Shown: positions 13,937-22,462 of the stretch, in pieces | Layout of the letters: each line of letters starts with the position of its first letter | How positions within the stretch are numbered: position 1 is the stretch's first letter | Assembly: GCA_048013815.1 (NCBI GenBank) | Contig: CM106586.1 | Coordinates: 682,001 to 746,000, forward strand | Reading direction: 5' to 3' | Source of the DNA: Setoptus koraiensis | Taxonomy: Eukaryota > Arthropoda | DNA length: 64,000 nt | Position numbers and translations under genes: made by a program | Notes under the pieces: generated by a model | The model's database searches: none | The model's input: the letters and a program-made list of their open reading frames with translations, nothing else | Told to the model about the DNA's origin: nothing

Positions 13937-14170
13937 GTGAAAGCATCATTTTGGACCCCTGTATGGATTAGTTCGAAGGCGATTGTAAATTGTGCGATTT
14001 ATTACTATCTGACAATGCTTATGCCACTCTCAGTCTCGATGTTATTTAGCATAGTTAACTCGATCTCAAGAACAAGGACGCGCCCACAGTTGAGTAGAGA
14101 TGTGACAGCTGAAGAGAGACAACGAATGGACAGTTTTCAATTCCGCTCGGTACTGCACTGTTCAGGATGA
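13937..14170 (+). CDS. Possible exon with one membrane-like segment
   Basis: An open frame with a hydrophobic stretch (CAIYYYLTMLMPLSVSMLF) followed by a polar, basic segment (RTRTRPQLSRDVTAEERQRM). The pattern recalls transmembrane helix 5 and the third intracellular loop of a peptide GPCR, but that is only a pattern match by eye. There is no convincing ATG, and the frame runs close to the start of the repeat nest. It may equally be chance coding. It is kept because it is the only non-simple open frame between 1.1 and 14 kb. Confidence 0.2.
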   Translation: MKASFWTPVWISSKAIVNCAIYYYLTMLMPLSVSMLFSIVNSISRTRTRPQLSRDVTAEERQRMDSFQFRSVLHCSG

Positions 14171-14349
14171 TTATTCAATAACTCTATGTCGGAATGCTCA
14201 GGTGAGCTGAGAAATTGGAACTTTAGGAGTGTTTCCCGGTCACCTGGGGGGATCTCGGGTGCGCATGTCACGCAAGCGCCGTGAGATTGAGGAGAGAGGG
14301 AGAGAGAGCGCCAAATAAACGAATTTCTGGTGTCGTATGACGACCAAGA

Positions 14350-14497
14350 AGCATCCCTGGGTGTTCGATCGGATAGTGACCAAGCCCGATTTCCATAAAA
14401 CTTCACCCCTGGGCCCCAAAGGAGCCCCAAAAGACCTTTTCGACGGCCCGGAAGTGCGGAAATTTTCACTTCCGGAGTTATGGGAAAACTCATTTTA
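14350..14497 (+). mobile_element. Merlin-type terminal arm, truncated
   Basis: Starts GGGTGTTCG, then the family arm: a GGGCCCC/GGAGCCCC palindrome-like patch followed by CCGGAAGTGCGGAAA and CACTTCCGG. It is cut off by the Helentron-like 5' end at 14498. The same arm occurs, inverted, at about 16080-16222. Confidence 0.6.
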
Positions 14498-14640
14498 AGC
14501 GCTTAATTTTAATTGAAGGGCTACTGATGTAGTGTTGTGGGATCCCGAAAATCACGCATGAATGTCCACGCACGGTATGATGATGGATACTGAATTTCTG
14601 TTTTTAGTCGAATGGAGACAATTCAACTCACCTGAAACTT
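14498..14640 (+). mobile_element. Helentron-like 5' end, truncated
   Basis: Begins AGCGCTTAATTTTAATT and continues with the interior found inverted at 45253-45427 (GATGTAGTGTTGTGGGATCC, then an imperfect GAATATTCAC-type palindrome). No 3' hairpin follows. The element stops before the small reading frame at 14645. Confidence 0.6.
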
Positions 14641-14644
14641 CGTC

Positions 14645-14884
14645 TTATTCGAGTCTTGTTTGACGTTGGGGATCTTTATTCCAATATTCGATTATCAGAG
14701 GAGCGTAAGAACGTTTGCGATCATTGTTGAAGCAATGATTATAAGTTACATCAAAAATTGAAGATTCTTCATAAAGAATTACATAATAATATCGTCCATC
14801 TACGTATCTCCCATGATCTAAAATACGAAAAGGTGGAACACAATTAAGAAACTCCTTGATGGGTATCGGTTGCTGTTCAGCCAT
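14645..14884 (-). CDS. Small chromodomain-like reading frame
   Basis: A 79-residue frame with an ATG start (MAEQQPIPIKEFL) and a TAA stop. The segment FRILDHGRYVDGRYYYVILY followed by a polar stretch and PLIIEYWNKD resembles the chromodomain layout: an E/D-x-I-L start, a Tyr-rich beta strand, an aromatic, then a C-terminal helix with an I-x-x-Y motif. The resemblance is by eye and weak. The frame fills the space between two Helentron-like 5' ends (14498 and 14939), so it is either the remnant of an interrupted gene or captured sequence. A donor-like CAG|GTGAGT lies just past the stop. Confidence 0.35.
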   Translation of the reverse strand: MAEQQPIPIKEFLNCVPPFRILDHGRYVDGRYYYVILYEESSIFDVTYNHCFNNDRKRSYAPLIIEYWNKDPQRQTRLE

Positions 14885-15235
14885 TATCAGTGATTCAATT
14901 AGAAAATCCGATAGTTATTGTTATTTGTTGTGTCTTTTTAGCGCTTAATTTTGATTAAGTTGCTATTGGTTTGGTGTTTATTGCTAATCTATTCACGTGA
15001 CTATGTAATCCTATGGAGGTCTGACTTAGTCAAATTTGTGAAAATCCTGAAATTCTCCTCAACATTACACATGTATTCTTATGGAGATTCAACATAGTCT
15101 GTTTTCGCTTCACTCGGAAATATTTCGTATGCAATCCTATGTAGATTTGGCTTGGTCGAATTTGTGAGAAGTTCGGTGGTGACAATTCGAACATCGAAAT
15201 TCGGAATTGAAAATTCGAATTCCTGATGAAAGTTC

Positions 15236-16222
15236 GGGGCTTCTCCGAAAAGACGACACACCCCAATTTGAGTATTTCGGGTATTTATGGGTAGGGTATG
15301 GTGCCTTGATACCGGAATGGGTATTCCGGAAGTGCGGAAATTTCCCGTACCCGAGATACCCGAGATACCGCATACTGGGTATTTTAGGGTATTTGAGGGC
15401 ATATTGACAGTACAGTCGGCCGTACTCACCCGCACGGACATCGGGTAGGGTACTAAGGTCTTCGCATCGGTGGTAGATTGTACCTAGAAGCTAAAGCAAG
15501 AAAATAAAAGTGATCAAACTGAAGAGGCGTGACCAATGCGCACGGCACGAATTGAAACCGCGCATAATCAATTTAAGGATATATCCCCAATGTATATATC
15601 CCCCCATGTAACACCCCAGGCGAAGCCTGACGTCCTAGCCTCGGCCAGTACTCCTTCTAATGAAGGTTCAGGGCCAGAGTTTACGACAGTACGTTAGCTC
15701 TTCCGTTTGCCATGCATCTTGGGCTCGGGCTGGAGAAGGGGTTCGGCCTCCAGTCGTCCACGCCTACGGCCTGCGGCCTCCGGCGGGACGACTGACGGCC
15801 ACCTAACTGAAAAAGATTCTTCCCGTGGACTGGGAGTCGAATGGGCGGGGCCCGTGATCGGATTTCTTCTATATAGGGTGTGAATTTGCTTCAGAGACCG
15901 TAACTAGTTGGTAGTACAGCCGAATAACATCAGTTTTAAAACCGGAAGTGTGACTTGCATATATTGTAGAATATCTCGCGAACGAGTTGATGTAGAAGAT
16001 TTATCTAAACGCTATCACATAGATAGCATGTGGATCTAGACAATCATACAAAAATTGAAGGTCTGAGGCCCCTCTGAGGCCCGAAAAATGCATTTTTCTA
16101 TAACTCCGGAAGTAGAAATTTCCGCACTTCCGGACCACTTTATTTGTTCTTTGGGGCCCCTTCGGAGCCCATATGTGAAGTTTGAAGGAAATCGGAGTGT
16201 GTCGTCTTTTCGGAGAACACCC
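15236..16222. mobile_element. Merlin-family MITE, complete, with 8-bp target duplication
   Basis: A 987-bp element. The left end, GGGGCTTCTCCGAAAAGACG, is matched inverted at the right end (16195-16222). It is flanked by the perfect 8-bp duplication GAAAGTTC (15228-15235 and 16223-16230), the size known for Merlin elements. The left arm contains repeats of GGGTATTT. The centre (about 15610-15810) is GC-rich and hairpin-forming: a CAGTCGTCC/GGACGACTG stem encloses GGCC-GCA-GGCC, and CAGGC-GAA-GCCTG lies nearby. It has no coding capacity. It is inserted in the TTCGAA array of a Helentron-like element. Confidence 0.85.
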
Positions 16223-16227
16223 GAAAG

Positions 16228-17460
16228 TTCCAGCTGCTCGTTCGGAGTTCGTTGGTCAGTGTTCCAAGTTCGATGGTCATAGTTCGAACTTCGAAATTCG
16301 AAATAGATAATAGTATCACTGTTTCATGTTCGGCAGACGTAGTTTGGTGTTCGATGGTCGATGGTCGAAGTTCGAGGGTCACAATTCGAATTTCGAAATT
16401 GAAAATTCGAATTCCTAATGATAGTTTCATCTGCTCGTTCGGAGTTCGTTGGTCAGTGTTCCAAGTTCGATGGTCATAGTTCGAACTTCGAAATAGATAA
16501 TCGTAGTTTCTGTCTCATGTTCGGTAGACGTAGTTCGGTGTTCGATGGTCGAAGTTCGATAGTTGGAGTTCGATGGTTACAATTCGAAGTTCGAAATTGA
16601 AAATTCGAATTCCTGATGATAGTTTCATCTGCTCGTTCGATGTTCGTGGTTCAGTGTTCGATGGTCAGAGTTCGAAATTCGGAATAGATAATCGTAGTTT
16701 CTGTCTCATGTTCGGTAGACGTAATTCGGTGTTCGATTATCGATGGTCGAGGTTCGATGGTTGGAGTTCGATGGTTACAATTCGAAGTTCGAAATTCGAA
16801 AATTGAAAATTCGAATTTCCGATGAGTTTCAGGTGCTCGTTCGGAGTTGATGGTTCAGTGTTCGATGGTCAAAGTTCGATGGTCACAATTCGAACTTCGA
16901 AATTCGAAATTGAAGATTCGAATTCCTGATGATAGGTTCATCTGCTCGTTCGATGTTCGAGGTCAGTGTTCGATGGTCAATGTTCGATGGTCACAATTCG
17001 AACCCCGAGATTCGAAATTGAAAATTCGAATTTCTGATAAAAGTTTCGGCTGCTCAGTCAGTTCGATGGTCGGAGTTCGATGGTCAGTGTTCGATGGTGA
17101 CAATTCGAATTCCTGATGATAGTTTCAGCTGCTCGTTCGATGTTCGATGGTCACAATTCGAACTTCGAAATTCGAAAATTGAAATTTCGAATTCCTGACA
17201 AAAGTTTCAGCTGCTCGTTCGAAGTTCGATGGTCAGAGTTCGATGGTCGGAGTTCGTAATTCGAAATTGAAAATTTGAATTCCTAATGATAGTTTCATCT
17301 GCTCGTTCGAAGCTCGATGGCCAGAGTTCGATGATCGAAGCTCGATGAAAACAATTCGAACTTCGAACTTCGAAAAGTGAAAATTCGAATTCCTGAAGAT
17401 AGTTTCAGCTGCTCGTTCGATGTTCGATGGTCACAACTCGATCTTCGAAATTCGAAATTG
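16228..17460. repeat. TTCGAA-rich irregular tandem array
   Basis: Roughly 100-150-bp units built from TTCGATGGTC, CAATTCGAACTTCGAA, GAAAATTCGAATTCCTGATG and TTTCAGCTGCTCGTTCG blocks in variable order and number. TTCGAA palindromes recur dozens of times. The array is the interior of the Helentron-like subfamily, and inverted copies lie at 39330-40130, 50014-50225 and 60760-61130. Apparent open frames here are repeat translations. Confidence 0.85.
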
Positions 17461-17597
17461 ATGCACTATAACAGAGTGTGAGCCATTGACTAATTGGTGT
17501 GTCAACCTCAATTACTCATTGTGGCGAAACTGTCCATTAGAATCTTACTAAATTTCGTACGCAAGCAATCAACATATTCATCATGCTGCGATAGAAA

Positions 17598-17954
17598 GGA
17601 CCACTTGCATTTAAGGTCTCCAGAATCAAACTGGCCTGACATACAAAAATTTATTATTTTTGTGATCGGAAGAGATGATCACGAATAGACCCATCGCACC
17701 CTTTAGTTTGACGTATAGCCGCTAGGCGGCGTTGTTGTTTTTGACTTTCGGGGCCTCTGGGGCACCAGTCCTTCGTCATAGAGACTAGTTCTAGATATTG
17801 TTGGATAGATCTTTGTAAAATGCTTCTATGAAGGGTATAATTTTTCCCTAGGCTTGAATCCAAGTTAGAAAAAAAATGAAATTAAAACTTTGGCCCCATT
17901 TTTTGGGATCCCAAGAATGTCCGCCCAGAGATTTGACAGCTCATAAAAATACCC
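17598..17954 (+). repeat. Dispersed repeat E (starts AGGACCACTTGCATTT)
   Basis: A non-coding repeat beginning AGGACCACTTGCATTTAAGG. It contains a GATCGGAAGAG/GATCACGA inverted patch and a CTAGGCGGCGTTG block, and it interrupts the TTCGAA subfamily tail. Other copies are at 22979-23460, 29731-30230 and, inverted, 57130-57186. No coding capacity and no clear superfamily. Confidence 0.7.
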
Positions 17955-18743
17955 GGTTGTTGTAGCGATTAGGTCCCAGCGCCGATCATGATGAAACTTC
18001 CGGTACAGGTTCATCTTGACCCTTAACTATCGAAAAAAGTGGTCCGGAAGTGCGGAAACTTCCGGTTCCGGTTTTACCTAAAGTTGCTTGTAGAGAATTG
18101 AAACTCACGAGAATGACGTTCTTGATGACGATTAACAGAATGACATAACTTTCAGCACTGCATCACTTCCGGTTCTCCAGTTATAGCGATATCTCTAGAA
18201 TTGAGAGACCAGAAGTCGCCGAATTCAGGCTTCGCTTAACTCAAGGATGAGCCTGCAATTGTTCTGAGAACTCGGCCTGCGGACTCGTATTTTGGAGGCC
18301 GTCACATCTCCGTCGTCGCTACCGCGACGACTTCGTGCGACGGGAACCCTTCGGGCAGGGTTGATGAGCGCTTCGGGTATCGGGCTGCGCCCTCTACCCT
18401 CCGCTCACATGAATGCAATCCAAACACAGCTGCAGGCGGGAAGAGTGAGCGAACCACCCAACAGAGAAAGAAGGGACTGAAACAGACGTGAATACAGAGT
18501 GCAGCGAGCCCGAGGCACAGAATGGGTCCGCTGACCGCAACCGCACAGGCCCGGCCACACCCCAAAATTTGGTTCAACCTCTGTATCTCATGAACCGGAA
18601 GTTAAAGCGGATCAATTTTGGTCTCATCATGCTCCGCTAGGTAGCAACCATCTGATTCTGAAGTTTTGAAGCTCTATCCCAATATATTTGCATCTTCGGA
18701 ACCGGAAGTTTCCGCACTTCCGGACTACTCTATTCATTATATT
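17955..18743 (+). mobile_element. Merlin-family MITE with hairpin core, right end truncated
   Basis: The left end reads GGTTGTTGTAGCGATTAGG followed by the family arm (CCGGAAGTGCGGAAACTTCC, then GGTTCCGG). The hairpin core is at 18285-18425. The inverted arm (GGAACCGGAAGTTTCCGCAC) begins about 18695 and is cut at about 18743 by 157-bp-family repeats. After the core, the sequence AAACACAGCTGCAGGCGGG is shared with the autonomous element at 21312, so this copy is a close relative of the transposase-bearing one. Confidence 0.7.
18285..18425 (-). other. Merlin structured core (GNA/GNRA hairpins)
   Basis: On the minus strand, stem GGGC/GCCC with a GCA loop is extended by GA/GA, stem GGGTA/TACCC, GA/GAAG and stem TGAGCG/CGCTCA. 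A second hairpin, GTCGTCGC/GCGACGAC, has loop GGTA in this copy. It is much more GC-rich than the flanks. Confidence 0.7.
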
Positions 18744-18942
18744 GGGCCTATAGCGACAATACTAGGAACAGAAAATTGATCAGACTTGCACAGATCGTGT
18801 ATGGCACAATGCTAGCTGTCTCTAGAAAGTTTCAAGAATTTATCCTGGTGAGAACAGTTTCGAAAATTGTACATAATGTCGAGACACATGTGCTAAAATA
18901 TGGCCTATAGCGCCAATACTAGAAACAGAAAATTGATCAGAC
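18744..18942 (+). repeat. One and a part copies of the 157-bp repeat
   Basis: Contains GGCCTATAGCG, AATACTAGAAACAGAAAATT and TTATCCTGGTGAGAAC, the same unit that forms the tandem array at 48300-49513. It abuts the truncated transposase at 18943. Confidence 0.8.
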
Positions 18943-19400
18943 TTGGATGATGAAACTTATTGCTATAAAGATCCAGATCAGAATCCAGGAAAATCTTTCT
19001 TTTTAACAGAGGAGGGATCCAACTTACCATGCAATATCTCAACCGGCACTATGAACCAAACTAGTTATTCATATGTTCTCAAGCACATTTTGATGCCTTG
19101 GATAAGGTCCAATTTCAACATGGAAGATGTTTTATTCTGGCCAGACCTTGCCACATGCCATTATTCAAGAACTGTATTAGAGTATTTAAACAGTGAAAAA
19201 TTGAGGTTTGTTTCCAAGGATGAAAACGCACCCAATTTGCCTCAAGCTCGCCCAATTGAAAAATACTGGGCTTAAGTCAAGCGCGAGTATCGTAAGTATG
19301 ATGGTAAGGCCAAAAGCTTGATGAGTTTCTCAAGAAGATGGAATATATGCTCCAAGAAAGTCATAGAAAACTCCGGAATGGCCCTCTTCAGCGATCTTCG
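18943..19400 (+). pseudogene. Tc1/mariner transposase fragment, DD37E type
   Basis: The frame opens at the first catalytic region (MDDETYCYKD). The second catalytic Asp is in LFWPDLATCHYSRTV, and the Glu is in PQARPIEKYWA, with 37 residues between them by count. This spacing and the PxxRPIExxWA signature mark the DD37E group of the Tc1/mariner superfamily. The N-terminal DNA-binding half is absent, replaced by 157-bp repeat. The C-terminal part continues after an in-frame TAA (WA*VKREYRKYDGKAKSLDEF) for about 40 codons before running into the TTCGAA array. It is a dead fragment whose catalytic triad is still readable. Confidence 0.75.
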
Positions 19401-19795
19401 CCACAAGTTAGATGGTCAGAGTTCGATGGTCACAATTCGAACTTCAAAATTCGAAATTCGAATTTCTGATGATAGTTTCAGCTGCTCTGTCGTAGTTCGA
19501 TGGTAACAATTTGAACTTCAAAATTGAAAATTCGAATTTCTGATAAGAGTTCCAGCTGCTCAGTCGGAGTTCGATGATCAGAGTTCGATGGTGGTGGGCA
19601 ATCAACATGTGTATCGTGCTGCGATAGAAATTTGAAGAACTTGTATTTATTTGGTCGCTCCTCGGCTGCACTGATCTGACAAGTATAGTTGTTCATCTCC
19701 GACATGCCATCACATACTCAGGTCTACATTCCAAGGATACTCGTTTATCCAAAAAATCAAGCGCTCGAGATACTGATTAAATCAGTATTACTTGT

Positions 19796-20038
19796 TTCCT
19801 TGACATCAATTTTAGTTTACATGGACAGGTGCCCGAGATTACCTGAATAGTTGATTTATCCGTCTGCTTTACTCAGCCACATGGTTCATTATTTGATCTT
19901 GGCTCGAGCTAAGGTGAACAGCATGTCGAATGCCTCTGGTTTTAGCCAATCTCATTATACTCTGCCTGCGTTAAACGTGCCGACAAATGACCATTACGTG
20001 ATCGCCTTGAACCAGTGTTCATTTTGTCTAAAACGATA
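19796..20038. other. Unassigned sequence next to a gap
   Basis: No repeat family or domain recognised. Short open frames exist on both strands up to the N block. Confidence 0.4.
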
Positions 20039-20538
20039 NNNNNNNNNNNNNNNNNNNNNNNNNNNNNNNNNNNNNNNNNNNNNNNNNNNNNNNNNNNNNN
20101 NNNNNNNNNNNNNNNNNNNNNNNNNNNNNNNNNNNNNNNNNNNNNNNNNNNNNNNNNNNNNNNNNNNNNNNNNNNNNNNNNNNNNNNNNNNNNNNNNNNN
20201 NNNNNNNNNNNNNNNNNNNNNNNNNNNNNNNNNNNNNNNNNNNNNNNNNNNNNNNNNNNNNNNNNNNNNNNNNNNNNNNNNNNNNNNNNNNNNNNNNNNN
20301 NNNNNNNNNNNNNNNNNNNNNNNNNNNNNNNNNNNNNNNNNNNNNNNNNNNNNNNNNNNNNNNNNNNNNNNNNNNNNNNNNNNNNNNNNNNNNNNNNNNN
20401 NNNNNNNNNNNNNNNNNNNNNNNNNNNNNNNNNNNNNNNNNNNNNNNNNNNNNNNNNNNNNNNNNNNNNNNNNNNNNNNNNNNNNNNNNNNNNNNNNNNN
20501 NNNNNNNNNNNNNNNNNNNNNNNNNNNNNNNNNNNNNN
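20039..20538. other. Assembly gap (500 N)
   Basis: Exactly 500 N. Merlin-type sequence resumes immediately after it. Confidence 0.98.
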
Positions 20539-20650
20539 AGGACGTCAGGCTTCGCCTGGGGTGTTACTCTTTTCTGGTAGAACAATCCCAAATGTTTTGG
20601 GGTATATCCTTCAATTGATTGTGCGCGGCTCCTTCAATTTAGCACAGAGG
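20539..20650 (-). mobile_element. Merlin MITE centre fragment
   Basis: Inverted match to 15585-15640, including the stable mini-hairpin CAGGC-GAA-GCCTG. It is truncated by the gap. Confidence 0.6.
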
Positions 20651-21147
20651 AAGCCAAGCTGTGCAGAATTCGTACCTAGCGCACGGGAAGCTAGATGCGT
20701 TATAACTAGAAGATTACAGCACAGCAGAAACTACTCAACCATTTAAGGTATCTAAACGTTAACAATGTTATCTCTAAAGAGATTCGACTTATTCCTTACG
20801 GCATTGGAAAATTCGAATTTATGGTAAGAGTTTCAGCTACACGTTCAAAGTCTGTGATTAAGTGTGTACCGGATCTTGATGAATTTTCCGGTATAGGTCT
20901 ATTCTGACCTAACTAAGACGAAAAAAGTGGTCCGGAAGCCAGGAAACTTCCGGTTCCGGTTTTACATAAAGTTAAAGCTAGAGCTCTGAAATTCACTACA
21001 GAGACGTTTCAAGCTACGCTGAACACGATGACATAATTTCCAGCTCTGTGCGACTTCCGGTTTTCGAGATATAGAGATATTACTGGGGTTAGAATACCGG
21101 AAGTGACCAAATTATTGCTTCGCTGCGCTCAGGGATGCACATGCGGT

Positions 21148-21316
21148 GTGTCTGAGAACTCGGCCTGCGGCCTCGTATTCTGGAGGCCGTCACATCTCCG
21201 TCGTCGCTCCCGCGACGACTGCGTGCGACGGGAACCCTTCGGGTAGGGTTGATGAGCGCTTCGGGTATCGGGCTGCGCCCTCTACCCTCCGCTCACATGA
21301 CTGCAATCCAAACACA
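21148..21316 (-). other. Merlin structured core, 3' side of the transposase gene
   Basis: The same stacked hairpins as at 57864-57960: GGCC-GCA-GGCC, GTCGTCGC/GCGACGAC with a GGGA loop, ACCC-GAA-GGGT, and GGGC-GCA-GCCC inside GA/GA-separated stems. It reads in the sense strand of the transposase. Confidence 0.75.
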
Positions 21317-21393
21317 GCTGCAGGCGGGAAGAGTGAACGAACCAACCAAAAGGAGAAAAAGAAACAAGGGGAAACGAATTTTTACAATTTAAT

Positions 21394-22293
21394 TTATTTT
21401 ATCTTTATTAATTCAAGAAATTTGACAAATGGGTCCGAGTTCCCTTCTCGGCATCTGCGGCGCCATATGTACTCCGCCAGATGGGTTGAAATCCGCGCAT
21501 GGCGACGTCCACCGGGAGTGAAGTCCCGACGGAGAGCCCTCCATTGCGACTCGATCCGCTGGGTGTGGGTCCCATCATCGGCTACGAACTCTTCCGAGTG
21601 ATTAACCACCCGGTGCTCGTAGCCTAGGGCCACGAGGCCTTCATAGGCCTTCCAGCCATCCGTGTGGATGACGCTGCCCGAGCGGACGTGTCGCTGGATG
21701 ATCGGCTCCAGGTCCGCTCTCGAGCGGCCTGGGCAGATCTCCAGTTGGACCGCCCCGTCCTCGTCGATCATACCGAGCACCCAGGTGCGGCCCGGTATGA
21801 CTCGGCCGCGGTTATATTTCCGCCGGCCGATCAGCGCCTCGTCCACTTGGACCACCTTACCCCGGCCTCCGATCATCGTCCGTGGCCATGGCTTTGCAGC
21901 CACGTCAACCACGAACTCCCGGAAGTCCTCGAACCATCTCGCGATGGTTGAGTCCGCTAGGGCAGGCTCATCCTCGAAGATGCAATTCCGCCTCGTGGTC
22001 TCATAACTATCCCCATTGGCAAAGCTCAATGCTAGCATCAGCACCTTGCCTAGGGGTAGCCGAGAGTCCTCGAAGGCGGTGCCCTTCAAGGCTGACGTTC
22101 TGAGGTCGCAAGACCTGCAGCGCCAGTAGAGCTTGCCCTGCTTGACCTCGAGGTCGCAGGGTTTTCGGTGTCTCCAGCATTGATGAGGGACTCCGAGGAT
22201 GCCCGCACTTAGACACCAGTTGGCACAGGCCAGGGTATCCCCCAGCTGTGCCTCGCGGTCTAGGCGGACAGGGCCCCATCGTCCTCTCAACAT
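21394..22293 (-). CDS. Merlin (IS1016/ISXO2-like) DDE transposase
   Basis: Catalyses cut-and-paste movement of the element. The uninterrupted frame gives 299 residues from the first ATG (22293); ten further codons upstream are open but lack an ATG. Counting from the longer frame, an N-terminal zinc ribbon has Cys49, Cys56, Cys69 and Cys72 (HQCW...PCD, RCRSCDL), followed by the family motif SALKGTAFEDSRLPL. The DDE nuclease has Asp161 (VVQVDEALIG), Asp222 (VIHTDGWKAY) and Glu258 (HTQRIESQW). Length and motif order match the Merlin/ISXO2 family, with no stop or frameshift. It is strikingly GC-rich against AT-rich surroundings and has no introns. AATAAA overlaps the stop-proximal codons on the sense strand. 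Structured cores sit where the 5' and 3' UTRs would be. Confidence 0.92.
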   Translation of the reverse strand: MLRGRWGPVRLDREAQLGDTLACANWCLSAGILGVPHQCWRHRKPCDLEVKQGKLYWRCRSCDLRTSALKGTAFEDSRLPLGKVLMLALSFANGDSYETTRRNCIFEDEPALADSTIARWFEDFREFVVDVAAKPWPRTMIGGRGKVVQVDEALIGRRKYNRGRVIPGRTWVLGMIDEDGAVQLEICPGRSRADLEPIIQRHVRSGSVIHTDGWKAYEGLVALGYEHRVVNHSEEFVADDGTHTQRIESQWRALRRDFTPGGRRHARISTHLAEYIWRRRCREGNSDPFVKFLELIKIK

Positions 22294-22329
22294 TGGTGCT
22301 GTGACCGAGTCTTGGCTCTCCACTTCGTA

Positions 22330-22462
22330 ATCTGGAGGCCGTCACATCTCCGTCGTCGCTTTCGCGACGACTCCGTGCGACGGGAACCCTTCGGGTAGGG
22401 TTGATGAGCGCTTCGGGTATCGGGCTACGCCCTCTACCCTCCGCTCACATGACTGCAATCCA
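22330..22462 (-). other. Merlin structured core, 5' side of the transposase gene
   Basis: A second copy of the core just upstream of the transposase start. The tetraloop here is GAAA instead of GGGA, and the triloop is GTA instead of GCA, so both GNRA and GNA rules are kept. Confidence 0.75.

Larger units (their letters stand above)
14939..19795 (+). mobile_element. Helentron-like element with nested insertions
   Basis: The 5' terminus TAGCGCTTAATTTTGATTAAG is at 14939. The matching 3' terminus at 19750-19795 shows the inverted copy of the 5' motif, then a GATACTGA/TCAGTATT hairpin, then ACTTGT. The TTCGAA-rich interior typical of this subfamily runs in pieces from 15170 to 19590. It is interrupted by a Merlin MITE (15236-16222), another repeat (17598-17954), a second Merlin element (17955-18743) and a Tc1/mariner piece (18943-19400). 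It is inferred, not proven, that both ends belong to one element. Compact relatives of the same design are at 38124-38756 and 60450-61350. Confidence 0.5.

Noticed and set aside
14939-15620. TIR-type cut-and-paste element for the AGCGCTTAA family
   Set aside because: Only about 13 bases are shared by the two ends, they sit at different distances from the termini, and no target duplication is seen.
16088-17116. Several 60-96-codon frames rich in Ser/Arg/Phe (FDGQSSMVTIRTSKFE type)
   Set aside because: Direct translation of the TTCGAA array; both strands are open for the same reason.
16228-17460. TTCGAA blocks as heat-shock elements
   Set aside because: HSEs need GAA and TTC separated by two bases; here the spacing is mostly zero or one base and the array is transposon cargo.
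18285-18425. Hammerhead-like ribozyme in the Merlin core (TTGATGAG near CGCTTCGG)
   Set aside because: The CUGAUGA and GAAA core elements are not both present in the right order; the fold seen is a nested rod instead.
21146-21601. 151-codon plus-strand frame opposite the transposase
   Set aside because: High-GC shadow of the structured core and of the transposase antisense strand.
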